The notes under the pieces: generated by a model
What the model saw: the letters and a program-made list of their open reading frames with translations, nothing else
Told to the model about the DNA's origin: nothing
Database searches by the model: none
Shown: one piece after another, positions 8,690 to 17,221 of the stretch
Layout of the letters: each line of letters opens with the position of its first letter
Position numbering within the stretch: the first letter of the stretch is position 1
Translations under genes and position numbers: made by a program
Source of the DNA: JADJNY01 sp046349615
GTDB taxonomy: Bacteria > Planctomycetota > UBA1135 > GCA-002686595
Length of the DNA stretch: 64,000 nucleotides
Assembly: GCA_046349615.1 (NCBI GenBank)
Contig: JAXMBZ010000004.1
Location: forward strand, 124,001 to 188,000
Reading direction: 5' to 3'

Positions 8690-10275
8690 ACCGTGTTGAA
8701 CACGAAGCGCGTCGTGTTGAAGACCTTGTCCGTGTCGAGGCGATCGAAGGTGTCGCGCCAGGTGTGGTAGTCCTTGTTCCGGTCGATCGGCAACCCTTCG
8801 AAGAAGAAGAGCGCCGGCACGCCGAGCTCGTGGAACGAGTAGTGATCGGAGCGCTGGAAGAGCTCCTCGCCCTGCCGGACGACGAGCTTCGTGACGCCGG
8901 TCGAGCGCAGCGTCTTCGCGCGCTGGAGCACCTTCTCGAGCGACGGGTTCTGCTGGATCCCGAGCACGGCGAGCTCCTCCGCGTCGCCGCGCCCGATCAT
9001 GTCGAGGTTGACCATCGCGACGAGCTTCTCGCGCTCGACCGGGAGGCGCGCGCAGAACGCCTTCGAGCCGAGCAGGCCGTCCTCCTCGCCCGAGAACGCG
9101 CAGAAGAACACGGAGCGGCGCGGCCCCGCGCTCGCGACCGCTTCCGCGAGCTCCATCAGCGCGGACGCGCCCGACGCGTTGTCGTCCGCGCCGAAACCGA
9201 TGCGGCCGCGGTCGTCGACGCCGACGTGGTCGTAGTGCGCGCCGACGACGACGTACTCCTCCGCGAGATCGCCGCCGCGCACGAGGCCGACGACGTTGTC
9301 GATCGCGACGGACTTGCGCTCGACCCGGCTCTCGACTTCGACGCGCGCCCCTTCCTTCGTCCGGAAGGGACGCAGGGAGCGCTCGATGCGCTGCGCGAGC
9401 GCGAGGACGTCCTCACCGGCGAGCTTCGCGGCGCACGCGGCCGAGAGTTCGAGCACCGGCAGGTGGTTCTTCGGCTCGGGGTCCTTCGGCGCGCCGACCC
9501 ACTCCGCCCACGTGTGCCGGAAAGCGAGCTTCCCGAGCGCGGGCGCGCTCTCCTTCTTCCTGTCCTTCGTCTTCTCCACGGGCGGTCGCCGCACGACGAG
9601 GATCGCCGCGGCTCCGGCCTGCGCGAGCGCGTCGACCTTGCGCCAGAGCGCAGCCGCCGGGGAGACCTCGGGCCCGTCGAAGGCCTTCGCGTGCTCGGGC
9701 TCGCCCTCGACGACGAGCGCGATCTTGCCGCGCAGCTTGAGCCCGTCGAGGTCGCTGTAGCGTTCCGAGCGCGCGTCGATGCCGAAGCCGGCGAACACGA
9801 GCTCGCCGGCAGCCGCGCCTTCCTGCCCCGCGACGGGGACGTAGTCGACCCCGAGCACGAACGGCCCTGCGCCCGCGAGCGCGAGCTTCGACGCCGGAGA
9901 GGGCGCCGGGAGATCGCGCTTCCACGGCCGGAGGAGCGTGCCCTTCGGCGCGGCCGTCCCGGCGCTGGCCGACGGCGCCTCGGCGCCCGGGAGCGGCGTG
10001 CCGCGGAGTTCGCGCCAGACGAGCTCCGAATCGGCGGCAGGGAGGAGACCCGCGGCCTCGAAGCGCTCCACGATCCGGCGCGCGGCGAGTTCGAGCCCGA
10101 CGCTCGGCGTGTCGCGGCCCTCGAGCTCGGGGCTCGCGAGGAAGCGCGCGTCCTCGACGAGCTCGCTCTCGCGGAGCGTGTCGAAGCCGGTCGTGAACCC
10201 GCCGCCCGCGCGCAACGCGTGCGCGGAGGCGGCGAGGAACAGTGCGGCGGCGAGGACCTTCGGGGTCGAACTCAA
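8641..10275 (-). CDS. M28-family zinc aminopeptidase with PA-type insert, secreted
   Basis: About 544 residues. The signal-like stretch KVLAAALFLAASAHALRA is followed by a PA-domain-like region (YSDLDGLKLRGKIALVVEG) and an M28 catalytic domain. Both zinc ligand sets are visible: GAHYDHVG, GADDNASG, FSGEEDGLLGS, NLDMIGR and YHTWRDTFD. It should remove N-terminal residues from peptides outside the cytoplasm. No in-frame ATG fits; I chose the TTG at 10275 because the leader starts just after it. Another TTG at 10284 and an ATG at 10398 inside the upstream gene are alternatives. It follows the MBL-fold gene by about 50 bp and overlaps the PBP4 gene, so these envelope genes are probably co-transcribed. 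Confidence 0.88.
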   Translation of the reverse strand: MSSTPKVLAAALFLAASAHALRAGGGFTTGFDTLRESELVEDARFLASPELEGRDTPSVGLELAARRIVERFEAAGLLPAADSELVWRELRGTPLPGAEAPSASAGTAAPKGTLLRPWKRDLPAPSPASKLALAGAGPFVLGVDYVPVAGQEGAAAGELVFAGFGIDARSERYSDLDGLKLRGKIALVVEGEPEHAKAFDGPEVSPAAALWRKVDALAQAGAAAILVVRRPPVEKTKDRKKESAPALGKLAFRHTWAEWVGAPKDPEPKNHLPVLELSAACAAKLAGEDVLALAQRIERSLRPFRTKEGARVEVESRVERKSVAIDNVVGLVRGGDLAEEYVVVGAHYDHVGVDDRGRIGFGADDNASGASALMELAEAVASAGPRRSVFFCAFSGEEDGLLGSKAFCARLPVEREKLVAMVNLDMIGRGDAEELAVLGIQQNPSLEKVLQRAKTLRSTGVTKLVVRQGEELFQRSDHYSFHELGVPALFFFEGLPIDRNKDYHTWRDTFDRLDTDKVFNTTRFVFNTVWLLSNDDERPPKPRE

Positions 10276-10327
10276 GGTCGCCAACCTGCATTCCGCGCGG
10301 CGCGCGATCAAGGGCGCGTGCGACGGC

Positions 10328-11110
10328 TCACGGCGTGAAGCGCGCGAGGTCGCGCGCGAGCTCGACCGGCCCGCCGAAGGTCCGCGCGGCGACCGCACGC
10401 GCCGCGGCCGGGTCGTTCTCGGGGTAGAAGTGCGTCAGGACGAGCCTCCGCGCGCCCGCCCGGACCGCGAGGCGCGCGGCGCTGGACGGCGTCAAGTGGT
10501 GCTCGACCGCGCGCTCGTCTTGGAACGAACACTCGCAGACGAAGAGGTCCGCGCCGCGCGCGAGCTCCGCGAGCGCGTCGACCTCGCCGCTGTCCCCGCT
10601 GAAGACGACCGAGCGCCCGCCGAGTTCCGCGCGCCAGGCGAGGGCCTCGGGCGCGTGCCCCGTCGCCGCGCACCGCAGGACGAGCCCGTCCCCACCGGGG
10701 TCGAACGGGGCGCATCCGGGCTCGACCTCGATCACGCTCGCGTGCTCGAAGCGGGTCCAGGAACGCGACCCGGCGAGCGCCGCGCCGCGCTCGAGCAACT
10801 CGCCGAGGCCGCGCGGTCCGACGAGCTGGATCGGGCCGCACGGCGGGCCCGACGGGTTGCGCCGCGCGAACGCGAGCGCGAAGAGGTCGAGGACGTGGTC
10901 GGGATGGAAGTGGCTGACGACGACGCGCTCGATCGTCTGCACGTCGAGCCCCGCGGGGGCGAGCAGGCGCACGGTTCCCGGACCGCAGTCGAACAGCGTC
11001 GCGCGCCCCGTGTCGGCGCGGAGGAGCGCGTACCCCGCGGGGCCGTAGCCCGCCCGCGGCAGGATCGAGCCCGCGCCGAGCACGATCCATTCGAAAGGCG
11101 GCCGCTCCAC
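10328..11110 (-). CDS. MBL-fold metallo-hydrolase (RNase Z/arylsulfatase-AtsA-like)
   Basis: About 260 residues of metallo-beta-lactamase fold with the zinc motif SHFHPDH, a following FDCGPGTVRLL-type strand, FSGDSGEVDALAELA and a late LTHFYPEND. The pattern fits the RNase Z-like group that includes many uncharacterised phosphodiesterases and AtsA-type sulfatases. There is no signal peptide. I chose the GTG at 11110 because AGAGGAG sits six bases before it and it lies 11 bp after the NTF2-like gene. The frame continues upstream but only as low-complexity Arg/Ala sequence. Substrate unknown. Confidence 0.82.
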   Translation of the reverse strand: MERPPFEWIVLGAGSILPRAGYGPAGYALLRADTGRATLFDCGPGTVRLLAPAGLDVQTIERVVVSHFHPDHVLDLFALAFARRNPSGPPCGPIQLVGPRGLGELLERGAALAGSRSWTRFEHASVIEVEPGCAPFDPGGDGLVLRCAATGHAPEALAWRAELGGRSVVFSGDSGEVDALAELARGADLFVCECSFQDERAVEHHLTPSSAARLAVRAGARRLVLTHFYPENDPAAARAVAARTFGGPVELARDLARFTP

Positions 11111-11121
11111 GCGGCTCTCCT

Positions 11122-11475
11122 CTACCCGGCGATCGGGACGGAGGGAAGGGCCGGGGCCGGACGCACCGCGAAGCGCGTGAAGCGCCCGCCCTCGATCTCG
11201 TACCGCACGTGCTGCCTGCGCGGCGGAAGCCCGTCGGGGAGCACGAGGATCTCGGCCTCGTACCCCGCGCCGTAGGGCCGCGACCCGACCGCGCGGAAGA
11301 CGATCTGGCGCGGCACGTGGACGAGGAAGCGGAGGATGTCGTGGCGCCCGAGGAAGCACAGCTCGTGACCGCCGAGGTGCGTGCGGAACTCGGCGTCGCG
11401 GGCGAAGAGGTCGGCGCACGCGCGGGTGTCCACGGTCAGGAGACGGACGAAGTCGTCGATGAGAGTACGGCTCAT
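11122..11475 (-). CDS. NTF2/SnoaL-like small protein
   Basis: A 117-residue protein starting MSRTLIDDFVRLLTVDTRACADLFARDAEFRTHLGG. The N-terminal helix, the 'ADLFARDAEFRTH' turn and the C-terminal strands 'RRQHVRYEIEGGRFTRF' fit the cone-shaped NTF2-like/SnoaL fold, which serves as enzyme or ligand-binding scaffold. No catalytic residue set can be assigned. It starts the run of genes that continues with the MBL-fold hydrolase 11 bp downstream, which suggests a shared process. The call rests on fold resemblance only. Confidence 0.65.
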   Translation of the reverse strand: MSRTLIDDFVRLLTVDTRACADLFARDAEFRTHLGGHELCFLGRHDILRFLVHVPRQIVFRAVGSRPYGAGYEAEILVLPDGLPPRRQHVRYEIEGGRFTRFAVRPAPALPSVPIAG

Positions 11476-11712
11476 GTGTCGATGCGAGTTGGCCTGGCCG
11501 GGCGTGCGGTGCTCTATCCGCGCGGTGCGCCGCGGACACCGAATCCTTGGCGTCTCGACGAGAAAAACCGCGGAGCGCGCGGTCGAGGACTCCACGCCGG
11601 GCGCGCGCTCCGACTCCGCCGCTCGCGGCGGTCCACGCGCTCACGCGTGCGCGGAGCCCGTGCACGCATCCGCGTGCGCGATCGAACGTCCCTGCGTGCG
11701 GAGACCGAACGC

Positions 11713-12735
11713 TCAGCCGTCGGCGAACCCGCGCGGATGCCGCACGTGGAAGTTCCACGCGTCGCGCACGATGTCCTCGAGCGCCGTCCGTCGCGGCTCC
11801 CAACCGAGTACGTCGCGCGCCCGCGTCCCACCGCTGACGAGCTCCGGCGGATCGCCCGGACGCCGCTCCGCGACGCGCGCCGGGATCGACTTCCCGGTGA
11901 CGCGGCGTGCGGTCTCGATCACCTCGCGCACGGAGAAGCCCGTCCCGGTGCCGAGGTTGACGAAGACCTGCGTCTCCCCCGCCTGGAGCTTCGCGAGCGC
12001 GCGCAGGTGCGCGTCGGCGAGGTCCTCGACATGGATGTAGTCGCGCACGCACGTCCCGTCGGGCGTCGCGTAGTCCTCGCCGAAGATCGTGAGCTCCTTG
12101 CGCGTGCCGGCCGCGACCTGGAGCACGAGCGGGATCAGGTGCGTCTCCGGTTCGTGGTGCTCGCCGAGCGTGCCGTCGCGCGCGGCGCCGGCCGCGTTGA
12201 AGTAGCGCAGGCCCGCGATGTGGAAGCCGTACGCGACGGAGTAGTCCTGGAGCATGTGCTCGATGTGGAGCTTCGTCTTGCCGTACGGCGAGATCGGCAC
12301 CTGCGGATGGTCCTCGGTCAACGGCAGGCGCACGGGGTTGCCGTAGGTCGCGCACGTCGAGCTGAAGACGATCGCGCGCGTCGCCGAGTGGCGCATCGCC
12401 TCGAGCAGGTTCCAGGTGTTGACCACGTTCTCGCGGTAGTACTTCGCGGGGTCGGTCACCGACTCGCCGACGTAGCACTTCGCCGCGAAGTGCACGACGC
12501 CCGCGGGCTTCACGCGCGCGAACACGTCGGCGAGCCGTTCGCGATCGGCGAGGTCGACGACCTCGAGCGGCGAGCGCACCGCGACACGATGTCCGGTCGA
12601 GAGGTTGTCGAGCACGACCACCGGGACGCCGCGCTCCTCGAAGTGACGGACGGTGTGGCTGCCGATGTAGCCGGCGCCGCCGACGACGAGCACCGGACCG
12701 CGGACCGCGGGCGTGGAGGGGCTGGAGGAGGACAT
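11713..12735 (-). CDS. galE: UDP-glucose 4-epimerase
   Basis: A 340-residue short-chain dehydrogenase-type epimerase interconverting UDP-glucose and UDP-galactose in the cytoplasm. Diagnostic motifs are GGAGYIGSH (NAD-binding), FSSTCATYGNP, the catalytic YGKTK (YxxxK), LRYFNAAGA and DYIHVEDLADAH. Length and layout are typical of GalE. It follows aroA by 74 bp but has its own -10-like TAGAGT ending 9 bp before the ATG. The 237 bp after its stop hold a short GC-rich hairpin (11662-11677) but no gene. Likely role: supply of nucleotide sugars for envelope polysaccharide. Confidence 0.95.
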   Translation of the reverse strand: MSSSSPSTPAVRGPVLVVGGAGYIGSHTVRHFEERGVPVVVLDNLSTGHRVAVRSPLEVVDLADRERLADVFARVKPAGVVHFAAKCYVGESVTDPAKYYRENVVNTWNLLEAMRHSATRAIVFSSTCATYGNPVRLPLTEDHPQVPISPYGKTKLHIEHMLQDYSVAYGFHIAGLRYFNAAGAARDGTLGEHHEPETHLIPLVLQVAAGTRKELTIFGEDYATPDGTCVRDYIHVEDLADAHLRALAKLQAGETQVFVNLGTGTGFSVREVIETARRVTGKSIPARVAERRPGDPPELVSGGTRARDVLGWEPRRTALEDIVRDAWNFHVRHPRGFADG

Positions 12736-12744
12736 GCGGCGCGG

Positions 12745-12750
12745 ACTCTA
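12745..12750 (-). promoter_or_regulatory. Candidate start-proximal -10 element for galE
   Basis: On the minus strand the bases read GCTAGAGT, with the hexamer TAGAGT ending 9 bp before the galE ATG. A transcript would start at or a few bases before the start codon. No convincing -35 is seen at 17 bp. The same GCTAGnnT pattern recurs upstream of other genes in this window. Confidence 0.35.
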
Positions 12751-12809
12751 GCCTCGCGCACGCCCGCGGGCGAGTGCGTCGAACGCGCTCTCGCGCGGTG
12801 TCGTCGAGG

Positions 12810-14201
12810 TCAGGCGCGCGAGAGGACGCGGGCTCCGACGCGCTCGAGATCGCTCCAGAAACGCGGCCACGACTTCACGACGCAGCCGGGCTCGAGGACG
12901 TCGACGTCCGTGCGCACGAGCCCGAGCAGCGCGAACGCGAACGCCATCCGATGATCGCCGTCGGGGTCGAGCTCCACGGGCGCGTGCGTCGCGCGCGAGG
13001 ACCGCGGGCCGATCGAGAGGAAGTCGCTCCCCGCCCGGGTCTCGAGGCCGAGCGCCGCGAGGCCGCGCGCGAGCACCTCGATGCGCGAACTCTCCTTGCC
13101 GGGCAGCGTGCCGAGGCCCGTGAGCGTGCTCCGCGCGCCGACGTTCCATGCGGCAGCCGCCGCCACCGCGGCGAGGACGGGCGCGAGGTCGGGTTCGCGC
13201 TCGAGGTCGAGCTCCGCTCCGCGCGTCGGCGCGCCGCGCGCGGTGAGCGCGTCGTCGCCCGCCTGCGCCGCGCATCCGAACGCGGCGAGGTGCTCGACGA
13301 TGCGCACGTCGCCCTGCGCGGACGCGCGCCCGAGGCCCGGCACGCGCAGCTCCCCGCCCGAGAGGCACGCCGCGGCGAGCGCGACGGCGGCGCTCGACGC
13401 ATCGGGCTCGATGCTCCAGGGCGCGGGGCCGGGCCGCAGCGGACCGCGGACGAGGAAGCGCTCGACGTCCGCGGACTCGAGCGCGTGCTCGACGCGCACG
13501 CCGAAGCGCGCGAGGGTCGCGATGGTGAGGTCGAGGTACGGGCGGCTCGGGATCCCGCCGCGGACGACGAGCTCGATCTCGTCGGGGTACGCGGCGAGCG
13601 CCGCGAGGAGCGCGCTCACTTCCTGACTGGACTTCGGACGCTCGAGCGCGAGCCCGCTCGGCGGACCGATCGGCCGCACGCGCAGTGCGAAGCTCGCGTT
13701 CGGATCGCCGCCGTGCACGGACTCGAACCCGACGCCGACGGCGGCGAGCGCGTCGACGAGCGCGGGGCTCGAGCGCCGCGCGAGCGTGCCGCGGGGGACG
13801 ATCTCGTACGTCGCACCGGCGCGGCCGCAGAGTCCGAGCGCCGCGAGCGTGAAGCGCGCGAGCGTGCCCGACTCGCCGACGTCGAGCGCGGCGCTCGGAC
13901 TCCAGCCGCGATGCGGCCCCGGCGGGGTCCCGACGATGCGCACGGCCGCGGGCGCGAGCTCCTGGTACTCCGACGCGACCGCGCGCGCGACGAAGCGCGC
14001 GCGGACGACGTCCGCGCCGTCGGGCAGCGCCGTGAGGCGCGTCTCCTCCGACGCGAGGCTCGCGAGGACGAGGAGCCGCTGCGCGATCGACTTCGAGCCC
14101 GGGACGCGCAACTCTCCACGCACCACGCCGCCTGGACGCAGTCCACGAACGCGGAGTACCGATTCGGGGGTGGCGCCCTCCGCGCTTCGATCCGCCGTCA
14201 T
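12810..14201 (-). CDS. aroA: 3-phosphoshikimate 1-carboxyvinyltransferase (EPSP synthase)
   Basis: A 463-residue enzyme of the shikimate pathway that joins phosphoenolpyruvate to shikimate-3-phosphate. Key motifs are PGSKSIAQR near the N-terminus (substrate-binding Lys/Ser), VGESGTLARF, SSQEVSALLAAL, the catalytic-loop IEPDASSA, and DPDGDHRMAFAFALL near the C-terminus. The two-fold repeated inside-out alpha/beta barrel layout is complete. The gene is divergent from purC with 129 bp between starts. A good -10 (TACAAT on the minus strand at 14217-14212) lies 10 bp before the ATG. Confidence 0.95.
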   Translation of the reverse strand: MTADRSAEGATPESVLRVRGLRPGGVVRGELRVPGSKSIAQRLLVLASLASEETRLTALPDGADVVRARFVARAVASEYQELAPAAVRIVGTPPGPHRGWSPSAALDVGESGTLARFTLAALGLCGRAGATYEIVPRGTLARRSSPALVDALAAVGVGFESVHGGDPNASFALRVRPIGPPSGLALERPKSSQEVSALLAALAAYPDEIELVVRGGIPSRPYLDLTIATLARFGVRVEHALESADVERFLVRGPLRPGPAPWSIEPDASSAAVALAAACLSGGELRVPGLGRASAQGDVRIVEHLAAFGCAAQAGDDALTARGAPTRGAELDLEREPDLAPVLAAVAAAAAWNVGARSTLTGLGTLPGKESSRIEVLARGLAALGLETRAGSDFLSIGPRSSRATHAPVELDPDGDHRMAFAFALLGLVRTDVDVLEPGCVVKSWPRFWSDLERVGARVLSRA

Positions 14202-14211
14202 GTCGCGCGCG

Positions 14212-14241
14212 ATTGTAGCGGCGCGCGCTCGTCGTCATACT
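14212..14241. promoter_or_regulatory. Overlapping divergent promoters of aroA and purC-purE
   Basis: On the plus strand TTGTAG (14213-14218), a 17-bp spacer and CATACT (14236-14241) form a sigma70-type promoter for purC, leaving a leader of about 80 bases. On the minus strand TACAAT occupies 14217-14212 and ends 10 bp before the aroA ATG. The purC -35 and the aroA -10 therefore use the same bases, so polymerase could hardly hold both at once. Hexamers were matched by eye. Confidence 0.5.
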
Positions 14242-14330
14242 CCGCTCCCCCATCCGGCGGAGCCCGAGCCGCACGTCCTCCGCCGCATTCCGCGGCGGAG
14301 CTCGCGCGCCGCGCACGCAAGGAGATCCCC

Positions 14331-15263
14331 ATGAACGAAGCCCCCGTCTTCCTCGGACGCGACGAGCGCGTGCCCGGGTACAAGCTCCTCGCCTCGGGCA
14401 AGGTGCGCGACATCTACGAGCTCGACGCGCGCCACCTGCTCTTCGTCACGACGGACCGCGTGTCCGCGTTCGACGTCGTCATGCGCGAGGGCATCCCGTG
14501 GAAGGGGCGCGTGCTGACGGCGATCTCCGCGTTCTGGTTCGAGCACACGCGCGACGTGATCGAGAACCATTTGATCAGCACGTCGGTCGAGGAGCTCCAC
14601 GGTCTCGACGCGGGTTGGCGCGAGAAACTGCGCGGCCGGATCATGATCGTGCGCCGCTGCAAGCCGACGAGCGTCGAGTGGGTCGTGCGCGGCTACATCG
14701 CGGGCTCGGGTTGGAAGGAGTACCAGAAGTCGCGCACGGTCTGCGGAATCGCGCTGCCCGAGGGACTCCAGCTCTCCTCGCGGCTTCCGAAGCCGATCCT
14801 CACGCCGACGACGAAGGAGGAGACGCACGACCTGCCGCTGACGCCGAGCGAGGCGCGCGAGCGCGTCGGCGCGAGCGTGTTCGACCGCGCGGAGAAGGCG
14901 GCGCTCGAGCTCTTCCAGCGCGGCTCGCGCGAGCTCGAGAAGCACGGGATCCTGCTCGCCGACACGAAGTTCGAGTTCGGCGAGCTCGACGGGCGGCTGA
15001 TCCTCATCGACGAAGCGCTGACGCCGGACAGCTCGCGCTTCTGGCCGAAGGACGACTGGAAGCCCGGCACGAACCCGCCGAGCTACGACAAGCAGGTCCT
15101 GCGCGACTGGCTCGAAGCGCAGCCGTGGAACAAGAACCCGCCGCCGCCCGCGCTGCCGAAGGAAGTCGTCGCGCAGGTCGCGCAGCGCTACCTCGACATC
15201 TGCCAGACGATCACGGGCCGCTCGCCCGCGAACGAGGCCGCGAAGGCGGGAGCGCGCGCGTGA
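14331..15263 (+). CDS. purC: SAICAR synthase (phosphoribosylaminoimidazole-succinocarboxamide synthase)
   Basis: A 310-residue enzyme that joins aspartate to CAIR with ATP in purine biosynthesis. Motifs include SGKVRDIYEL, TDRVSAFDVV, EWVVRGYIAGSGWKEY and ADTKFEFGELDG followed by IDEALTPDSSRFWP. The length and the large N-terminal region match the longer ADE1-like form (about 300 residues) more than the roughly 240-residue form of E. coli. The start is supported by AAGGAG six bases before the ATG. Its stop overlaps the purE start by 4 bp (GTGA), so the two are translationally coupled. Confidence 0.95.
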   Translation: MNEAPVFLGRDERVPGYKLLASGKVRDIYELDARHLLFVTTDRVSAFDVVMREGIPWKGRVLTAISAFWFEHTRDVIENHLISTSVEELHGLDAGWREKLRGRIMIVRRCKPTSVEWVVRGYIAGSGWKEYQKSRTVCGIALPEGLQLSSRLPKPILTPTTKEETHDLPLTPSEARERVGASVFDRAEKAALELFQRGSRELEKHGILLADTKFEFGELDGRLILIDEALTPDSSRFWPKDDWKPGTNPPSYDKQVLRDWLEAQPWNKNPPPPALPKEVVAQVAQRYLDICQTITGRSPANEAAKAGARA

Positions 15264-15766
15264 AGGTCGCCGTGCTCATGGGGTCCGACTCGGACCTGCC
15301 GCGCCTCGAACCGTGCTTCGAGGCGCTGCGCTCGCTCGAAATCCCCTTCGAGGCGCGCGTGCTCTCCGCGCACCGGACGCCCGACGCGGTCGTGAGCTTC
15401 GTGCGCGAGGCGCCGGCGAACGGCGTCCGCGTCTTCGTCTGCGCCGCGGGGTCGGCCGCGCACCTCGCGGGCGTCGTCGCGGGGCACACGGACCTCCCCG
15501 TGATCGGGATCCCGCTCGACAACCCGCCGCTCGGCGGGCTCGACGCGCTGCTCTCGACGGTGCAGATGCCCGGCGGCGTTCCCGTCGCGACGGTCGGCGT
15601 CGGCGGCGGCGGACCGATGAACGCCGCGCTGCTCGCCGCGCGCATCCTCGCGCTCGTCGACGCGCCGCTCGCGCGCCGCGTCGAGCGCTACCGCGCGGCG
15701 CAGACCGACAAGGTGCTGCAGAAGGACGCCGCGCTGCAGGCGAAGCTCGCCGCGCGCGGCGCCTGA
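15260..15766 (+). CDS. purE: N5-carboxyaminoimidazole ribonucleotide mutase (PurE class I)
   Basis: A 168-residue enzyme converting N5-CAIR to CAIR, the substrate of the adjacent PurC. The signature MGSDSDLPRLEPC at the N-terminus, VLSAHRTPDAV (catalytic His) and the C-terminal loop AGSAAHLAGVVAGHTDLPVIG are all present. Length is typical of class I PurE octamers. The GTG start at 15260 overlaps the purC stop in a GTGA junction. A strong hairpin follows within 10 bp of the stop. No purK lies in the window. Confidence 0.95.
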   Translation: MKVAVLMGSDSDLPRLEPCFEALRSLEIPFEARVLSAHRTPDAVVSFVREAPANGVRVFVCAAGSAAHLAGVVAGHTDLPVIGIPLDNPPLGGLDALLSTVQMPGGVPVATVGVGGGGPMNAALLAARILALVDAPLARRVERYRAAQTDKVLQKDAALQAKLAARGA

Positions 15767-15773
15767 AAACACG

Positions 15774-15807
15774 CGATGCGTGCAGCGCGATCGCGCTCCA
15801 CGCATCG
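15774..15807. terminator. Bidirectional terminator hairpin between purE and the HEAT-repeat gene
   Basis: CGATGCGTG at 15774-15782 pairs perfectly with CACGCATCG at 15799-15807. After one mismatch, a further 5-bp stem closes on a GATC loop. It lies between two convergent stops (15766 and 15828). There is no long T-run on either side, so it may act as a 3'-end stabiliser as well as a terminator. Confidence 0.6.
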
Positions 15808-15827
15808 TCGTTCGGAAGCCGCGGCGC

Positions 15828-17216
15828 TCAGCCTTGGAGGACGGTCTTCCACGCGGCCGCGTCGAGCGGCCACGACTTGCCCGTGAGCTGTTGCAGCGCG
15901 GCCCAGGCCGACTTGCGAACGGCTTCGTGCTCGGACTCGAGCGCGCGCACGAGCTCGGTCTCCGCCGCGGGCGAGCCGAGCGCACCGAGCAACTGAGCGA
16001 TCGCGCTCGCGAGCGAGGCCTGGGGCGAGTGCAGGAGCGGCAGCAGCGCGTGCGCGACCTCGTGACGGAAGAGCGCGTGGCGCGTCAGCTCGCCGGCGGC
16101 TTCGGTCACGCGACCGGGATCCTCGTCCTCGAGCCCCTGCATCCAGCGCACGCCGTCCGTCTCGAACCAGTCGAGCTCCGCGCCGAACCACTCGCGCCAA
16201 GCCTTCGCGTCGTCGCCGAAGTCCTGGCCGCTGATGCGGCGGAGCGTCCACAGCGCCGTCTGGCCGACGAGGTGTTGTTCGTCGTCGAAGGCCGCGAGGA
16301 ACGCATCGAAGGAGCGATAGTCGTGCGCCCGGCCGAGCGCGGCCGTCGCCTCGCGGCGGATGCGCCAGTCCTGGTCCGTCAGGTACGGCCGGATCCAGGT
16401 GAGCTTCTCCTCGGGAAGCGTCCCGAGCGTCGATTCGACGAGGCGGCCGACTTGCGCGAGGACGACGAGGTCGAGCGCCGCATCACGGCCGAGCAGCGCG
16501 AGCATCACGTCGATCGCCTTCGCGCGGCCCGACGCGGCGAGCGAGCGGACGACGGCCGGGAGGATCCGCGGCTCGAGGCTCTTCGCGCGCGTCGCGAGCG
16601 TCTCGAACGCCTGGCTGTCGCGCTCGAGCAGCTTCGCGAGCGCTTCCTCGGTGGGCGCCTGGAGGTACGCGCGGCCGAGGTGCATCGGCTCGATCGAGGT
16701 CATCCCGTCGATCCACGCGTCGACCGCGCGCGGTCCGCCGATCTCGCCGAGCGCGCGGAGCCCGACGAGCTTCACGTCGACGTTCCCGTGCAGCACCGCC
16801 GCGGCGATCGCGGGCACCGTCTTGGCCGGCGGCAGACGCTTCAGCGCGTCGAGCACGATCACGTCGTCCCGCGGAACTTCGGGCAGGACGACCGGCTCGT
16901 CGGTGTCGGGCACGGGCGCCTCGTTCACCTCGGGCTGCGGTCCTTCCATCGTCCCCGCCAGGAACGCGAAGAGTGCGGCGCTCGCATCGGGGCCGAGCTT
17001 GACGAGTTCGTCCACGACTTCCTCGTGGACGCGCCCGCGGAGTTGCACCGGGTTCAGGATGCGCAGGATCTCCCGCCCGAACTTCGAGTCCGTGCGCTGC
17101 GGCAGGAACGTCGGCCAGGTGCGCGCACCCGAGGCGGGGGCCTGGGGGTGCGCGAGGGAGGCGCTCGTGGATGCCGCGAGTGCGGCGAAGAGGACGAACT
17201 TGGGGAGGGTCGTCAT
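15828..17216 (-). CDS. Secreted HEAT-repeat protein of the pseudopilin operon
   Basis: A 462-residue protein with a cleavable-looking leader (FVLFAALAASTSASLA) followed by tandem alpha-helical repeats of the HEAT/armadillo kind. Examples are KLVGLRALGEIGG, WRIRREATAALGRAHD and EAVRKSAWAALQQL. Such repeats form a solenoid for protein binding; no enzyme motif is seen. It starts only 5 bp after the PilX-like gene and is the last gene of the operon, so a scaffold or assembly role next to the minor pseudopilins is likely. That link is inference from position. Confidence 0.78.
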   Translation of the reverse strand: MTTLPKFVLFAALAASTSASLAHPQAPASGARTWPTFLPQRTDSKFGREILRILNPVQLRGRVHEEVVDELVKLGPDASAALFAFLAGTMEGPQPEVNEAPVPDTDEPVVLPEVPRDDVIVLDALKRLPPAKTVPAIAAAVLHGNVDVKLVGLRALGEIGGPRAVDAWIDGMTSIEPMHLGRAYLQAPTEEALAKLLERDSQAFETLATRAKSLEPRILPAVVRSLAASGRAKAIDVMLALLGRDAALDLVVLAQVGRLVESTLGTLPEEKLTWIRPYLTDQDWRIRREATAALGRAHDYRSFDAFLAAFDDEQHLVGQTALWTLRRISGQDFGDDAKAWREWFGAELDWFETDGVRWMQGLEDEDPGRVTEAAGELTRHALFRHEVAHALLPLLHSPQASLASAIAQLLGALGSPAAETELVRALESEHEAVRKSAWAALQQLTGKSWPLDAAAWKTVLQG

Positions 17217-17221
17217 GGCGT

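Noticed and set aside
5587..10338. Long plus-strand frames opposite the monophosphatase, PBP4 and M28 peptidase genes
   Set aside because: They are composed of Arg/Ala/Pro-rich shadows of genes with clear family motifs and start inside other genes.
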